Both the position numbers and the translations under genes were made by a program. The notes beneath the pieces are model-generated. The model was not told the DNA's origin, ran no database searches, and was given only the letters and a program-made list of their open reading frames with translations. Below, in pieces: positions 1 to 12,412 of a stretch of DNA of 64,000 nucleotides (its first letter is position 1; each line of letters starts with the position of its first letter). The DNA is taken from NCBI GenBank assembly GCA_023055355.1, contig JALJCS010000001.1, positions 74,937,381-75,001,380 of the forward strand. Direction: 5' to 3'. The stretch is from Agelaius tricolor. Its lineage: Eukaryota; Chordata; Aves; Passeriformes; Icteridae.

Positions 1-145
1 AGCCGTGGACTAATATTCCATTCTTTATTAGAAATTCAGAAACGCCTTTTATTTATACCCTGAATTCTAAAAAATGCTGAAGCAGTGGCAGCATCAGGAT
101 CTACTGTGGGCAGCAGAAAGGAGATCCAAAGGAGGCCATAAGGAT

Positions 146-560
146 GGTAAAGGGTTCTAGAGAGGAAGCCATGCAAGGACTATCTGAGGTAACTTGGCTT
201 GCTCAGCCTGGAGGAGACTGAGGGGAGACCTCATTGCTGTCTAGAGCTCCCTTACAAGGGGAAGCAGAGGGGCAGGCACTGACCTCTTCCCTCTGGTGAG
301 CAGTGACATGAGGCTGTATCAGGGAGGTTGGATATTATAAAAGGGTTTTTCACCCAGAGGGTGGCTGGGCACTAGAGCAGCTCCCCAGGGCAGTGCTCAC
401 AGCACCAGCCTGACAGAGCTCAAGAAACTCTTAGACAACCCTCTCAGGAACATGGTGAGATTCTTAGGATTGCCCTGTGCAGAGCCAGGAGCTGGACTCA
501 ATGATCCTTGTGAGACACTTCCAGGTCAGGATATTCTAGGATCCCATGACTATTTCCAAG
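146..560 (+). mobile_element. CR1 LINE 3' fragment
   Basis: Contains the readable CR1 blocks CTCAGCCTGGAGGAGACTG, GGGGAGACCTCATTGC, CACCCAGAGGGTGGCTGGGC and the end CTCAATGATCCTTGTGAG followed by AGGATATTCTAGGATCC. Orientation is plus. The short frame inside it is not a gene. Confidence 0.88.
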
Positions 561-749
561 AAGAAAAATGTTCCAGAATGGAAATTATTCCTGATCAGTT
601 GAGGCTGTGCTGCCTGCAGCCCTTACCTCAGTCATGATCCTTTCCATGTCTACACAAGGTGTGCTGAACTCTCCAAGCCTACGCTCTGCTGCAGCCCAGG
701 AACAAAAAGCCCTGGATTTTCTGTGGTTTCAGTCAGTTCCCCCTGTGAT

Positions 750-888
750 TGGCTCAGTTGGTCAGAGAAGGATGTAAATAACACCAAGGTTGTGGTTTCA
801 ATCCCCGTACAGGCCATTTACTTAAGAGTTGACTTGATGATCTTTGTTGTGTCCCTTCTAACTCAAAATATTCTTTGAATCTGTGAAT
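750..888 (+). mobile_element. TguSINE1-type SINE (tRNA-Ile head, CR1-like tail)
   Basis: The first 70 bp resemble tRNA-Ile (GGCTCAGTTGGTCAGAG, then AATAACACCAAGG, then a B-box-like GGTTTCAATCC). They are followed by a tail with TTGATGATCTTTG and AACTCAAAATATTCT typical of CR1 ends. This composite is the passerine TguSINE1 design. Confidence 0.85.
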
Positions 889-2441
889 AACACACTCTCT
901 GCCCCAGATCTGCGTAGTTTCAAAATAAATGGGGGAGCTAGAACAGGATGATCCTGAGGCCTCTGAAGGGGCCACTGACAGAAAGGAAGGACAGCCAGGA
1001 GTTTCCAGTCCCAGACACTTCTCTATGGGAGCCCTCGGGGATGGGTGTCTGTTTTGGGCTTGTTCTGGTGTGGGTGAGGCTTGGGGATAGCGCAAGGACA
1101 GAGCCCCATGCTGCTGGGATGTCAAGGGGCTTGCCAGGATCTGAAGTCAATTCACAGAGTCTCTTTTGTACTGCTTTTGAAGATGGATGCTACATCTGTC
1201 CTTTCCCAAACTGCAAAGGTTGTGTGTGCACTTCAGAAGCTCTATAAAATAAAGCTTAATAGTTTAGAAATTCATCTTGTTGGCCCTTAGGTACTCCAGA
1301 GTGTATTCCATCAAACCCTTCCTTATTTGAATCCATCTAACCTGACTGGATTTAAAGCCTCAGATATGATGTCTTAGATCCCTTTCAAAAGCAGAAAGGT
1401 TTCAGTTTCTAGGCAGGGCACCACTGACTTCAGGCTAGTTATCCATAAATCTGTGTTTCTTATTACCATCAAAGTGAGATAGAGAACTATTTCAAAGTCA
1501 TAACAGCATTTGAAAGAGCCTGAAGATCCTGAGCAGAAAGGATGAATTATCACCCTGGGTAAGAATCCTCACTTTTGCAATTTTTAACAGACTTTACTGA
1601 ATCAGATGCTCCAAATGTGTCCTATTCTTCACTGGAAACTACTATTTCTTTTCCTGTAATTTCCTGGTTTATTTTTATTGTCTATGTGTCTTTAGTACAC
1701 CAGCCCAAAAGCTGTTTATTGTGGGAAGCATACGCAAGACTATTCCCCACTCAAATTGAGTACTTTGGGTTTCATTTAGAAATGCTGTGCAGGAGATTTC
1801 TGCCATTTCAGGTAGTATCATAAACATCTCTGTGTTCAGAGTCAGTGAGAATTTGTTGTACCACTGAATTCACAGCTAGAAGGTACTCAAAACAGAGCAG
1901 ATGAGCCTGGTATAAAAGCCAGCATGCAGCAGAATCAGCAGTATAACTCTACTATAAGAAATTGCAACTTGTCTCTATTTGAGTGAACATTCACAGAGAA
2001 GTTATTTGCTCAGCTTTGAACCTACTTTTCAGCCAGTCTGCCTGCTTTCACGTGATAGAAATGAACAAAACCAAAGGTTCATTCAGAGGAATACAGTGAC
2101 CCTGGACAACCATAAATGACGCTCCAGGCTCAGTCCTCTGCTCTGCCCACCCTACCCCACTCTACAGGAAATTCTCCACCCTGAGCATGCTCAGTTGCTC
2201 ACAGCTCAAGCTCAGTTTGCCTTTATCACCAATATGTTTCCCCTGAGCCAATGCACAGAATTTAGAGGCAGTTTTCTTCTCAGCTGTCCAGCCTCCATCC
2301 ATCAACACAACAGCAAGGCCAACATACAGTAATTTTTTTTTCATCATCCGCCAATCTGATTCATGAATGGTCTCCAAACATTTACAAGTAAAGGCCACAA
2401 ATACCCTCTCTGAGCATTTGCAAGGTAACAGATTGGCTTTT
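889..2441. other. Intergenic, nothing recognised
   Basis: AT-moderate unique-looking DNA. Open frames are short, low in coding character and lack family resemblance. Confidence 0.6.
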
Positions 2442-2640
2442 GAGTTCATAGAATGGCTTGGTTTGGTTTGGTTTGGTTTGGTTTGGTTTGGTTTGGTTTG
2501 GATTGGAAGGCACCTTAAAGATCACCCAGTTTCAGCCCCCCTGTCATGGACAGGAGCACCTTCCACTAGACCAGATTGCCCAAAGCTCCATCCTATCTGG
2601 TCTTGAACATTTCCAGGGATATGGACAAGACAGTTCAAGT
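2442..2640 (-). mobile_element. CR1 LINE 3' fragment with internal microsatellite
   Basis: Reverse-oriented CR1: GTTCATAGAATGG, GATTGGAAGGCACCTTAAAG, CATGGACAGGAGCACCTTCC and the related blocks follow the usual order. Confidence 0.85.
2458..2508. repeat. (TTTGG)n pentanucleotide repeat
   Basis: About ten uninterrupted TTTGG units lie exactly where CR1 normally has a single TTTGG before GATTGGAAGG, so the repeat grew from the CR1 sequence. Confidence 0.9.
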
Positions 2641-5579
2641 AAGTAAAAACAAAAAATAATTATCTGTTTTGGGGGAAAATCTCATCCTTTTCCCTGGTCC
2701 TTCCATGAACCTGCTAAGTTTTGGCATTTGACAACTGGCTTGGCTGAGGACCAAATGTGCCAGCCAGGCTTCTCCAGAGGGTGCCACAGACACAGTGAGA
2801 GGTATTTCAAACTCATAGGAAGAAACCTCTACATGACAAATTTTGTTCCATGAGCAGTGCTATCATTTCTGTGAGTGCCACTAATGCTGACAAGCTGAAC
2901 AGGAAAACCTGGAAGTCTTCACTGACAAAGCATATGTCTACAAAATTGTTTGGGTTTCATTTATGGGGCAGGGTATGTCATGTAACTGTCCTCAAAGGTC
3001 TTCTGAGAAGACATTTGAAATGTGTACCGTGGCACTCTGCTTTAGATCTAGTATTGCTCCAGTGCTACTGTTCATTTCTATGAACAGTTTGGACAATGAA
3101 CAAGATGGAATGCTTTAAAAATTTGCTAGCTACAAGAATACCCCAATAGATAAATTCAGAGATTAAAAAGCTTGAAAGAAAATCATAAATTAACCCAAGT
3201 CTGCAAGATTTAATTGATTACACACACATGAAAAATACTAAACTTGAGAAGAATGAATCAGAGGCACAGACACAAACAAGGAACATGTAGGTTGGCAGCA
3301 GTGCAGCAAAAAAGGGCCTGGAGTTACAATGGATCAAAAAACAAAGATGCACCAAGAATATGAGACTCTGTGAGACAGGAGATAATTACTCTGTTCTAAC
3401 CCACTCTGGAAAATCCTCAACTAGACCACCGTGGCTCAATTAGAGAGAGCAGAGACAAACTGGGGAGATTAAAGCACAGCAGCCAGGAGGATGAAAGGAC
3501 TCAAAACTGTGACCTACAGGCAAAGGCTGAAGAACAGGGGATTGTTTTCTCTAACAAGGGGGAAGCTTGAGGGGTTAAAACTTGCAGCTTTCCTTTGTGT
3601 AAAAAGCTCAATACTGAGCTATTGCCCAGTAAAGTAGAGAAAGATAAAATCAGTTTTGCAACAAGAGAAATGTGGGTGAGTTATTGCATACCTGTAAGAA
3701 AGAGCCCTTGACATAAATGGGAGATTTCACACAGACTAGATATGCTTCATCCCATGTCACTGTTAATTATGCTAAATGCCATTCCCAGGGAGTTATCCTG
3801 CTGGGACTATGCCTGTCTAGATCCATATCTGAGCCCACACAGAGCACAGTATCCTCAGCAGATGGAGTTAGTGCTGGACAGCTGAGAGGGGTCCAGAGTG
3901 AAAATCTGCCATGACCTGCACTGGATGGGAAAGGGATCTTCTGCTCTGCTAAAAGCAAAGCTCACGTGTGGCCCTGCCTAGATCCTGTATCTGACAGCAG
4001 GGGAAAGGGAGCATGTGTGGGAGCTGTCCTGGTGACTCATAGAAAGGTTTCTTGTCTGTGCTTTAGGGGAGGGAGAGCATTTTGTTGTAGGATAGGCAAG
4101 TTTAAAAGAGGGGAGGTTCTTTAAACCAAGGAGATTGCTGCAGCATGTAGGCAAATCTTGGTTTTATAACACAAGCAACCATTTGGAACAAGGTCATGAC
4201 TGTTCTTAGCAACACTGGTACTTTTCTGCAGCCCAAATCTACTTCCAGCAGTATCCTCCTGTCCAGTCACAGGCAAAGCATGACACAGAGCAGTATTCAG
4301 TGAATTTCTTTTCTAATAACCCCCAAGAGCTTGAAATCTGGTAGGGTAAGGGCTTACTACAGTCCTACTGTTGCTGAAGGGAATGAAAAGGCTAGACTCA
4401 AATCCAGCCTAACAGGCAGCAGATATAACTTCCATCTCCTTGCTGGAGGTGCATCCAGCTGTGCTGCTCCTTTGTGTGAGAGCTCTTTGTCCTGCGTGGC
4501 CCATCCCATGTAACAGCAAAAGACTCAGACCAAAACCTTTCAACCAACTCAGTGATCAGCTTCTGCAGAGGAGCTATGTCTGGTGGAGCAGCCTTGATCT
4601 CCATGAGCTGCTGGCGTGAGAGAGGTTTGACTGTGTGAAAAGGGATAAAGGATCAAGTCCTGAAATATTTTGTCTGAAACAACCTGGGAATGCTCCCCCA
4701 TGCTGTGAGCAACACTGCACTTGGCCATCTAAGTAGCTGCTCTGACAGGATTTAAGTCCCCATAATTAGGTCTTTCCCATATAAAAACCCAAAGCATAGA
4801 CTTTCAGTTTTAAATAGTCCTGGCCTGTGTTCACCCTTCTGCCTCAGTTCTCAGAGGCTCTGCTTTGTGTCTGTGGAGGCTGTGTCATTATCCACCCACA
4901 GCAGCAGCAGGAAATTTTCCTGGGCCCGAACCTAACTTTTGGTTTTAGTTCAGTTTCTGACACCTCGCTCCCACTCCCGTCCTCAGGAACAGCTCCCAGG
5001 GAGGGTGAGTCACTTCACAGCCTTGGGAAGGCAGAAATGAGGAGCTCATTTTGGTTCCAGCCCTTTCCTAAAGCAGTTTGCACAGTTTGCAGGTGCAGAC
5101 CCTGGAGGACTGCAGCCAGCACAGAGATTTTTCCCTGTCACTGACTGAGGGTCCCAAAGATCTTAGAGAAGATCTAGAGAATTTTCTCCCTTTGCCCCAG
5201 CAAGGCACACACAAACATAGCCCACATTCCCTCTTCCCAGCTCAGGTGAGACTGCAAACAAGGATGTGTAAGGCTGCAGGGATGGGCAGCAGGCAAAGCA
5301 GCAGCTGCTGGCTGTGGGAGCTGCTGGTGCCTTCTGCTGGGCTTTCCAGAGACCTCCTTCCTTCTCCCACAGCTGAGCTTGCTCAGGAGGCTTCATCCTC
5401 TGCCTCTGTTCTAGAGGTCTCCTCACTGCCGTGCTCTGTGTTAATTTCCTGGCACCATCTCAGCCACAGAGAAGCCCCAAGGCAGAAGTACCTGGGAAGG
5501 TGGTGATGGTGCTGTGATCACCTTTACACCCCTGACATGGTGACAGGACAGTGGGGAGGTCTCTGGTGGCAACTGCCTC
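2641..5579. other. Intergenic; possible ancient CR1 and one duplicated 29-mer
   Basis: No gene recognised. About 3440-3640 has faint CR1-like wording (AGGCAAAGGCTGAAGAACAG). On the minus strand near 4640-4545 there is a short protein-like stretch reading RQQLMEIKAAPPDIAPLQKL that I cannot assign. The 29-bp block at 4144-4172 recurs at 8035-8063. Confidence 0.5.
4144..4172 (+). repeat. 29-bp block repeated at 8035-8063, copy 1
   Basis: Exact match of 29 bp to the other copy in the same orientation. It is followed 9 bp later by TTTGGAACAAGG, which also recurs after the other copy. Confidence 0.9.
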
Positions 5580-5956
5580 TGGTGGTGTTCACAGGGGTCC
5601 CAGGATGATGGAAAAGATGAGAATCTTGACTCCATGTTTCACAAGGCTGATTTATTATTTTATTATATATATTATATTAAAGCTATACTAAAAGAATAGA
5701 AGAAAGGATTTCATCAGAAGGCTTGAAAGGAAAGGAATGGAATGATAATAAAATCTTGTGACTGACCAGAGAGTCTGAGACAGCTGGACTGTGATTGGCC
5801 ATTCATTAAAAACAACCACATGAGACCAATCAAAGATGCACCTATTGCATTCCACAGCAGCAGATAATCATTGTTTTTCTTTCACTCTGAGGCCTCTCAG
5901 CTTCTCAGGAGAAAAAATCCTAACGAAAGGATTTTTCATAAAATGTGTCTGTGACA
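5580..5956 (-). mobile_element. Solo LTR of a passerine-type endogenous retrovirus (family A)
   Basis: The minus strand reads TGTCACAGAC at 5956 and ends near CCTGTGAACACCACCA at 5580. It shares with 59141-59582 the ordered blocks GGATTTTT..CTCCTGAGAAGC, a GCCAATCA-type box, CCTTCTG and a TATTA-rich tract before the end. No internal region accompanies it. Exact ends and target duplication were not resolved. Confidence 0.75.
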
Positions 5957-7577
5957 GCTGCCAGCTGGGAATGTGCTCTGGACAGAGGAGGCAGAGAGCT
6001 GGCAGCTGATAGATAGCTCCACAAGCAGAAGTAAGTTGATTTTAGAGACTTTTAAAGATTGGAAAGAGTTAGTGATAAGGTCTAAATGCAATCCAACATT
6101 CAAAGGAAATCTCATGTTTAAAGCAGGAGATTTGGTCAACCACAATGGCAAATAATCACAATTTTCAACCCTGGCACAAAGGGGATGTGTCTGTATGAGT
6201 TTCAGCGTGCTTCAAAGAAAGGTGAGAATTCAGATGTCCTAAACACCCATTAAATTGATGATTATTCACAGAACAGGCTAACCTCACTGGCTTACTATGC
6301 CTGCAAGAGTATTTGTCTAGTCATGGATAATTGTCAGAATATTTAGAATTATGGTTTGGAAAAGCATAAAAGACCTGGAGGTCTGTCTGAACCTTCTGAA
6401 CCTTCTCTTTGCAAATGCAGGCTGGCAGTCTCACACAACTGGGTTTTCCTGTTGAGTCCCCTGGCTCTGCTGTGTGTGTTCCTGGCTAGACATGCCACAA
6501 GTGAAACCTCTCCTGTGTGAACAGGGAGGCTCTTCGTGCACTCTTAGCCAGGAAAGCAAACAAAACTGAAAGGCAAATGTTATCTGACCGCTTCTAAACT
6601 TCAAAAGCATTGAAGGTCAAGCTGTTATGTTGGTATATAGATATATGCTAAAAAATAGCAGCACTTGGAAGGGCTGAGCAAAGAAGCTTCCTGTGGTTTG
6701 CTTTTCTTTTTTTCAGACTGGATTTCCTGTCAAGTCCACCCAGAATGAGGAGAAGGGCACAATTGTGTGGATCAGGAGGAAGAAAGTCAAAGGTGATCCC
6801 TGATGAGGACTGAACAGGTAGGAATTGTGGGTATGACTGAGCTCCAGGGCTCCTTTCCCAACATCAGCCTGGCACCAAAGGTGCTCCAAGCAGCCCATGG
6901 CACATATGATGTCTGTCATGCAGCTCTCTGACACACAGGCATTTCCTCACAGGCACTTCCACATCATCTGTGCAACACAGACCTGCCCAGTATTAATATT
7001 ATACATAACTGAGTAGGAGAGACTGAAAAAAGCACAGTGAAATTAGGTACATGTGTTCAAATTGCCATGTCAGGTATTGAAGCTAATTATGGAAGTGTCA
7101 CTTTTTTAACCCACCTACTTGCTTTTTTTTCTGCACAAAGTCACAATTAAGGCATTCTTTGCCCAGTGAAGCATTATGCAACTTGTTAATTAAGGCAGGT
7201 AGAGATTTTGCAATCTTAAATTCTGCCTGAGAGGCTTTCCTATGGTACAGGGCTTCCCTGGGCTCCTAAGGGCAAGCAACTGGCTTCTGCCATGTCAGAA
7301 GTAAACAATTCCCATCTTCCATGGGGAAGATCTCTTTTACAACATTCCCAAATGGCAACAGAGGACTAATCTAATACATACACAGCAATCTGACCCACAG
7401 AAGCAGGAAAGTCAATTTTGTGTGAGCTCAAACTTTTCTGTGTAAGTGCTAAGTCACTGAGGGGTGTGTTTTGTTTGAGAGTGGCAATTTCTGTTTGCAA
7501 AAAGATTGTGTAGCATTTTTGAGCATGTGGTGAGAGAAAGGCAACCGATCTCAGGCATGAGAACACGTGCAACTATT
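5957..7577. other. Intergenic, nothing recognised
   Basis: No repeat family or gene seen. Open frames are short. Confidence 0.55.
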
Positions 7578-7790
7578 TGTCACAGAATCATGGAATCACA
7601 GAATTGCAGAATCGCTTGGATTGGAAGGAACCTTAAAGAGCATCCCACTCCAATCCCCCCACCATGGGCAGGGACACATTCCAGTGGATCAGATTGCTCA
7701 GGGCTCCATCCAACCTGGCCTTGAACACTTCCAAGGATGGAGTATCCACAGCCTCTCTGGGCAACCTGTTCCTCTCACAGGCACATCCAC
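7578..7790 (-). mobile_element. CR1 LINE 3' fragment
   Basis: Reverse CR1 with AGAATCATGGAATCACAGAA, GGATTGGAAGGAACCTTAAA, CATGGGCAGGGACACATTCC and AGTATCCACAGCCTCTCTGG in the standard order. Confidence 0.92.
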
Positions 7791-10333
7791 TCAGGAGCCT
7801 CTGAGAGCTCAGCTGGGGTGTGGGTGGCACCAATTCAGTGGCAGCAGCCCAGTCTCCAGCCAGGCAGCACAGACGACCTGCAGCTGGCTGTAACCCGCCT
7901 GGGGAAGGCAGGTGCCCTCCCTCACTGCTGCACTAAGCACCTTCCACCCTCAGGCCAAGCTCTTGGCAAAGCCCTCCTCACATGTTAGCTGTGCTCACAG
8001 ACAGGGCTCACAAGCACAATCAGCAACATAAATCCATGTAGGCAAATCTTGGTTTTATAACACCAAGATTTGTGTTTTTCCTTTTTTGGAACAAGGAACA
8101 AGCTCCCAGGGTGGGTGAGGTGTCTGCTGCTCTGCTTAAGTAGCACACTGCACACTGGAGCAGAGCAGAGATCTGGCTGGGAAAGGCTGCTTCAGACAGT
8201 GGAGGGTCAGCATGCTAGGCCAGCCAGCACTCCTCCAGAGTCTGCAGGGAACCTAGAGATGGGGACAATCTGATGTAATTGTGACCACAGGACTGCTGGC
8301 TTTCCCTAGAAAGACAGGCCTATCTGCATGCCAGGCCCACCACAGCAGCAGGCAAGCTCATCCCTTACAGTGTACAGACAGCTAGCATTGGACTCAAGGG
8401 CTTTGTGGCCACCCAAAGGTGAGGAGTCAGCCCTGAATGCATAAACCTAGATGTTACCTTGAAAATAAAGCAGCAATCCACCCCCTCCTCAGGGAAGATG
8501 TGAGCTTTGCCGTGGCTCACAGCACTGTCTCTTGTCAGAGGGCACCTTCCTCTCATTTTTAGCTGAGAGACTCAGCTCTGTCCCAAATGATTGCTCCTCC
8601 TTGAAGGCTTATGGAGAATTGAGCTGGGAAACCTGTATGGTTTCACCTCCAGCCTAGAAATGCCAGAACTGAGACTGCACCAGATCTAACAGCTTAGCAG
8701 GGAGCAAAAGCACTGAAAATCATTTCTGTGGCTTTTCAGAAGCAGGCAGGAAGTACATGACATGTTTTAGGATTGCTGTCACAGGGGCAAAGGCTGCCTT
8801 CATGTCAACTTAATGCTGGAGAAGCCTGACCAGGTTTTATTGTTGCCCTCAGCACAGCACAAAGTCTGTGCTGCTCTGCCCAGGTGAGAGGTGGTTATTC
8901 ATTCACCAAACTTCAAATGCTGCAGGAAAGTCATTTAGCACCTGAGCACATGCACATAAATCAGCAGCCACGTTAAAGAGTATGAGGAGTTTTAAAAAGC
9001 ACCTTGGCTCCTCCTTGGTGCACAGCAAAGGCAGCACCAGCCTTTGATAAGAGAAGCATAGAAAGCAACAGCTGGTACAGGCATTGAGTTAATTCTTGAC
9101 TACCAGCTTCAGCCCCAGGACTCCACCTTGAACACAGCTTTCTCCTTCAGCCTGTGGAAGCAGAGAGAAAAGAAAACCAAAGTGTTGTCCCAGTTTTAAC
9201 AATATATTGCTTCAAGCCATACTTGGGGGAAGCCTCAGACTGAAGGGAAAGAGCGTGGAAAATGCAAGGTGCACCTTCAGGACAAGGTCCCCAGTGCGTG
9301 TGTCTTAATGACAGCCTGCTCTTGGCTTTTTTGGCATGTCATTGGTAAGGTTACTCCTGCTGTGTCTTCTGCACTGCAGAAAATAAGGGTGGTCTGCAGA
9401 AATGAAGGTCACAGATGGGTAGCAGATATCTCTGACACTTAAAGCCTTCCTTGGTAGATGTGAGTGGTTATGGCAGAATTAGGTGGAACTACAGCGTTAC
9501 AACACTTTCCCAGAACTTATCAGCTAGAGTATCCTTACAGCTCCCTTTGTCTGCAGGGAAAAGTAGCTCTGCTGAAAGGAATATTTTTTACAAGGGCCAG
9601 CTGCTTTGGTGTTGTTCCCACACTGGACAGCCTCGAAACAAAGTGCAAAGCCAGTCCCAAGAGAAAATTGTTCTGTCTCTGTGCACAATCCCTGCTGAAA
9701 TCAGAGAATCCCCAAAAAGCCTTCTACAGATTTGAACTGAGTTATTCAGGAGAGAGAAAAATGGTTATTTCCATGCATCAATTTCTCCCTGTTACATGAG
9801 CAAAAGGTGACAAATCTCCATAATGGCACAACCACCTCATGGCACCCCCTCTTTGACTAGAAAATCATCCCTTATGGTCTCTGCTTTGTTAGTGGCTGAG
9901 AACAAAATAATAGAGGCACAGTAGGATGTCCCTGCCACCCAGCTGGTTTATGGCTGACCAGGGCTATTGCAGAAGAGGTGAGGGGTTTATGGATCAAATC
10001 AAATCCTGCTTCTTCTTACTCAAGGCAACAAACCATCCTTACTCTGAATGATGGAGAGGAAAGCTTCCAGATGTCCAACTTTTTGGCTTCTTGGGAAAAT
10101 TTTGCCTGTAGGAGCTCATTTTCCCACACAATTAAACTTATGGCCTTTTTAGTTTATGTGTCATCCCCTCTACAAATTTCAGAGGACTGAAGAGAAGGGA
10201 AGATGAAAATAGAGTGAATCCCTTAGGCCAGGGAGGAAGCCAAACCATGGTTGTGTGACAGCAACTTTCTTGGCACTCACTTGGATGTGAGGAAGGTCTT
10301 CTAGACAGAAAGCAAGAAGTGCTCTAATATTCT
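7791..10333. other. Intergenic, nothing recognised apart from the 29-mer
   Basis: Unique-looking DNA without recognisable coding exons or repeats apart from the block at 8035-8063. Confidence 0.5.
8035..8063 (+). repeat. 29-bp block repeated at 4144-4172, copy 2
   Basis: Second exact copy, followed 21 bp later by TTTGGAACAAGG. Flanks are otherwise unalike. Confidence 0.9.
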
Positions 10334-10412
10334 TGGCAGTGTTAGGTTCGTGGTTGGACTTGATGATCTTAGATACCTTTTCCAACCTAAATAATTCTAT
10401 GATTCTATGAGT
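10334..10412 (+). mobile_element. CR1 LINE terminal fragment
   Basis: Short plus-oriented end: GTTAGGTTCGTGGTTGGACT, TTTTCCAACCTAAATAATTC, TATGATTCTATGA. Confidence 0.85.
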
Positions 10413-10575
10413 GTAAGAATTTGGCATCTACTACTGCACCCCAGAAAACCTCAGCTCTTCCAGCTGGTAAACTGGCACTCATCCCCATACACAGAGAATA
10501 TAAAACAGAGCAGCAAAGCCAACCCTTTCTGAGGGTAGATAAGGCTTTCCACACTTTTCTTCTTCCCTCTGTTGT

Positions 10576-10712
10576 CACGGAATCATAGAATACTTGGAGC
10601 TGGAAGGGACCCACAAAGATCATGAGTCCAACTCTGAAATGAATGGCCCATAGAGGGATCAAACTCACAAGCTTGGTGTTATCAGCACCATGCTCTGACC
10701 AGCTGAGCCAAT
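10576..10712 (-). mobile_element. TguSINE1-type SINE, second copy
   Basis: The minus strand starts GGCTCAGCTGGTCAGAGC, passes TGCTGATAACACCAAGC and a B-box-like GTTTGATCCCTC, and ends in the CR1-like tail GGGTCCCTTCCAGC..TTCTATGATTCCG. Better preserved than the copy at 750. Confidence 0.88.
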
Positions 10713-11879
10713 CTCAGTCATGATAAAACCAACCCAGTACCTCATATCCATGGCTTTTGTGTTTGACAGTAAGCATATATCTACATATCTCAGCTGAAGA
10801 GAGGTTTTTCTTCCTGTCAGGCTGGCTATGTACAAAGGAAAGCTTACCCGGGCCTTTACAGATCTTCATTTTTCTCTTACACTTGCAATATCACAAGTTT
10901 CATCACTAAACCATAACCCAAGGCATTTCTTGTGGCATCCAAGCTGCAAATTGGAATGTCAAGTAAAATGAAGACTTATAGGGTTGTAATTCCCCAGGAC
11001 AAAAGAGGGGCCGCTTCTACAAAGCACTTCTGTCAGCTCCATGGAAATCCTTCCAGCAGGCTTAGCCTGTGAACGAGGAATTTACAAGCTGGTGGTGATT
11101 AAAAGCCAGAATTGTGAAAATGGCAAGCAGGCCTTGCTTAAAGGGCTAATTTGATCCAAGGCAATAATAGCATATCTAATGGAAAGGCAGTTTGTATTCA
11201 ATACATCATTCCATCTTCTCTCAAAAATGCAGGGATAAACTCCACCACAATCCTGGATATTCATTCTGATCACAAGTTGCAGATCTGTCACTTCACATCA
11301 GCACCTATTATCTCTCAGATTCCCTTCCAAGGAACATTTGGGACCTGGCACATACCTGGTTAACAGTGCAAAAATGGGGAGAAATACAAAACAAATGTCC
11401 AGATTCTGCCTTCCTTATATTCAGATCTGGTTTCAGCACTAAATAAAGGAGCAGAATCTGGCCTTGGGGGTCTCAAAGGTACTGCAAGGCAAGGCAGAAC
11501 CTGAACTGACTCTACCCACTGCTAGTTTCCTTTGCATGTGACTGCGATCATGCAGTGTTCCCCAAATAGAAGTTCATACCTTTTCACCTTCAGAGCTGGC
11601 CTATTTCTGCTCTCTGGTATTCAAAAATAAGTTTCTATCCATCCCAGGAAGGAGCCATGCTATAAATATCTCCATGCAAGTTTCCTAAGTCCTAATGTTT
11701 CTCACAGAAGGGTGCAGCTCCTTGTCCAGAAGTGACAAGCCTGGCTGGGTTCTGCAGTGCCTTTATTAATGTCCTTGTGCTGCTGTGGCTGCAGAGTAGG
11801 AATGGAGACATGGGCAGGAGCAGTAGCATTGCTGTAGCCATGGTGGTCTAGACATCAGCAAGACAAAAGTTAGGAAAAT
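10713..11879. other. Intergenic, nothing recognised
   Basis: No gene or repeat family recognised. Confidence 0.5.
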
Positions 11880-12412
11880 CTCTTCAAACTTAATCAGCAC
11901 TGGTGAGACCACACCGAGAGCCTTGGGTTCAATTGTGGGCCCCTCACGACAAGAAAGACATTGAGGTGTTGGAGCATGTCCACAGAAAGAACACATTGAG
12001 GTGTTGGAACGTGTCCAGAAGGGTCTGGAGAACAAGTCTGATGAGGAACCTGGAGAAAAAGAGGCTCAGGGGGAACCTTCTCACTCTCTAGAGCTCCCTG
12101 GAAAGAGGTTATAGCAAAGTGGGGTCCTGTTTCTTCTCCCAAGGAAGATGTGACAGGACAAGAGGAAATGGCCTCAAGTGGCACCAGGAGAGGTTTAAAT
12201 TGTTCATTAGGAAAATTTTCTTCCCTAAAAAGGGGGTCAAACATTGGAACAATACCCAGCAAAGTGGTAGAGTCATCATCCCTGGAAGTGTTCAAAAGAC
12301 ATGTGGATGTCCTGGTTAGGGGCATAGTTTAATGTTGGACCTGGAAGTGTTAGGTTAATGGTGGGACTCCATAAACTGAAGGGCCCATTCCAAGCTTAAT
12401 GATTCCATGCAC
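11880..12412 (+). mobile_element. CR1 LINE 3' fragment, about 530 bp
   Basis: Plus-oriented CR1: CACACCGAGAGCCTTGGGTT, GTGTCCAGAAGGGTCTGGAG, GACAAGAGGAAATGGCCTCA, TTAGGAAAATTTTCTTCCC, and the degraded end GTTAGGTTAATGGTGGGACT. A 35-bp internal tandem duplication lies at about 11959-12018. Overlapping short frames are not genes. Confidence 0.92.

Noticed and set aside
750..820. A functional tRNA-Ile gene
   Set aside because: The A-box region and anticodon arm are degraded and it is joined to a CR1-like tail, so it is a SINE.
5312..5330. CTCF-like word near 5320
   Set aside because: One mismatch in the critical GG core and no CpG-rich context.
5572..5962. Target-site duplication for the solo LTR at 5580-5956
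   Set aside because: Candidate flanks (actgcc/gctgcc) do not fit the TG..CA ends, so none is claimed.
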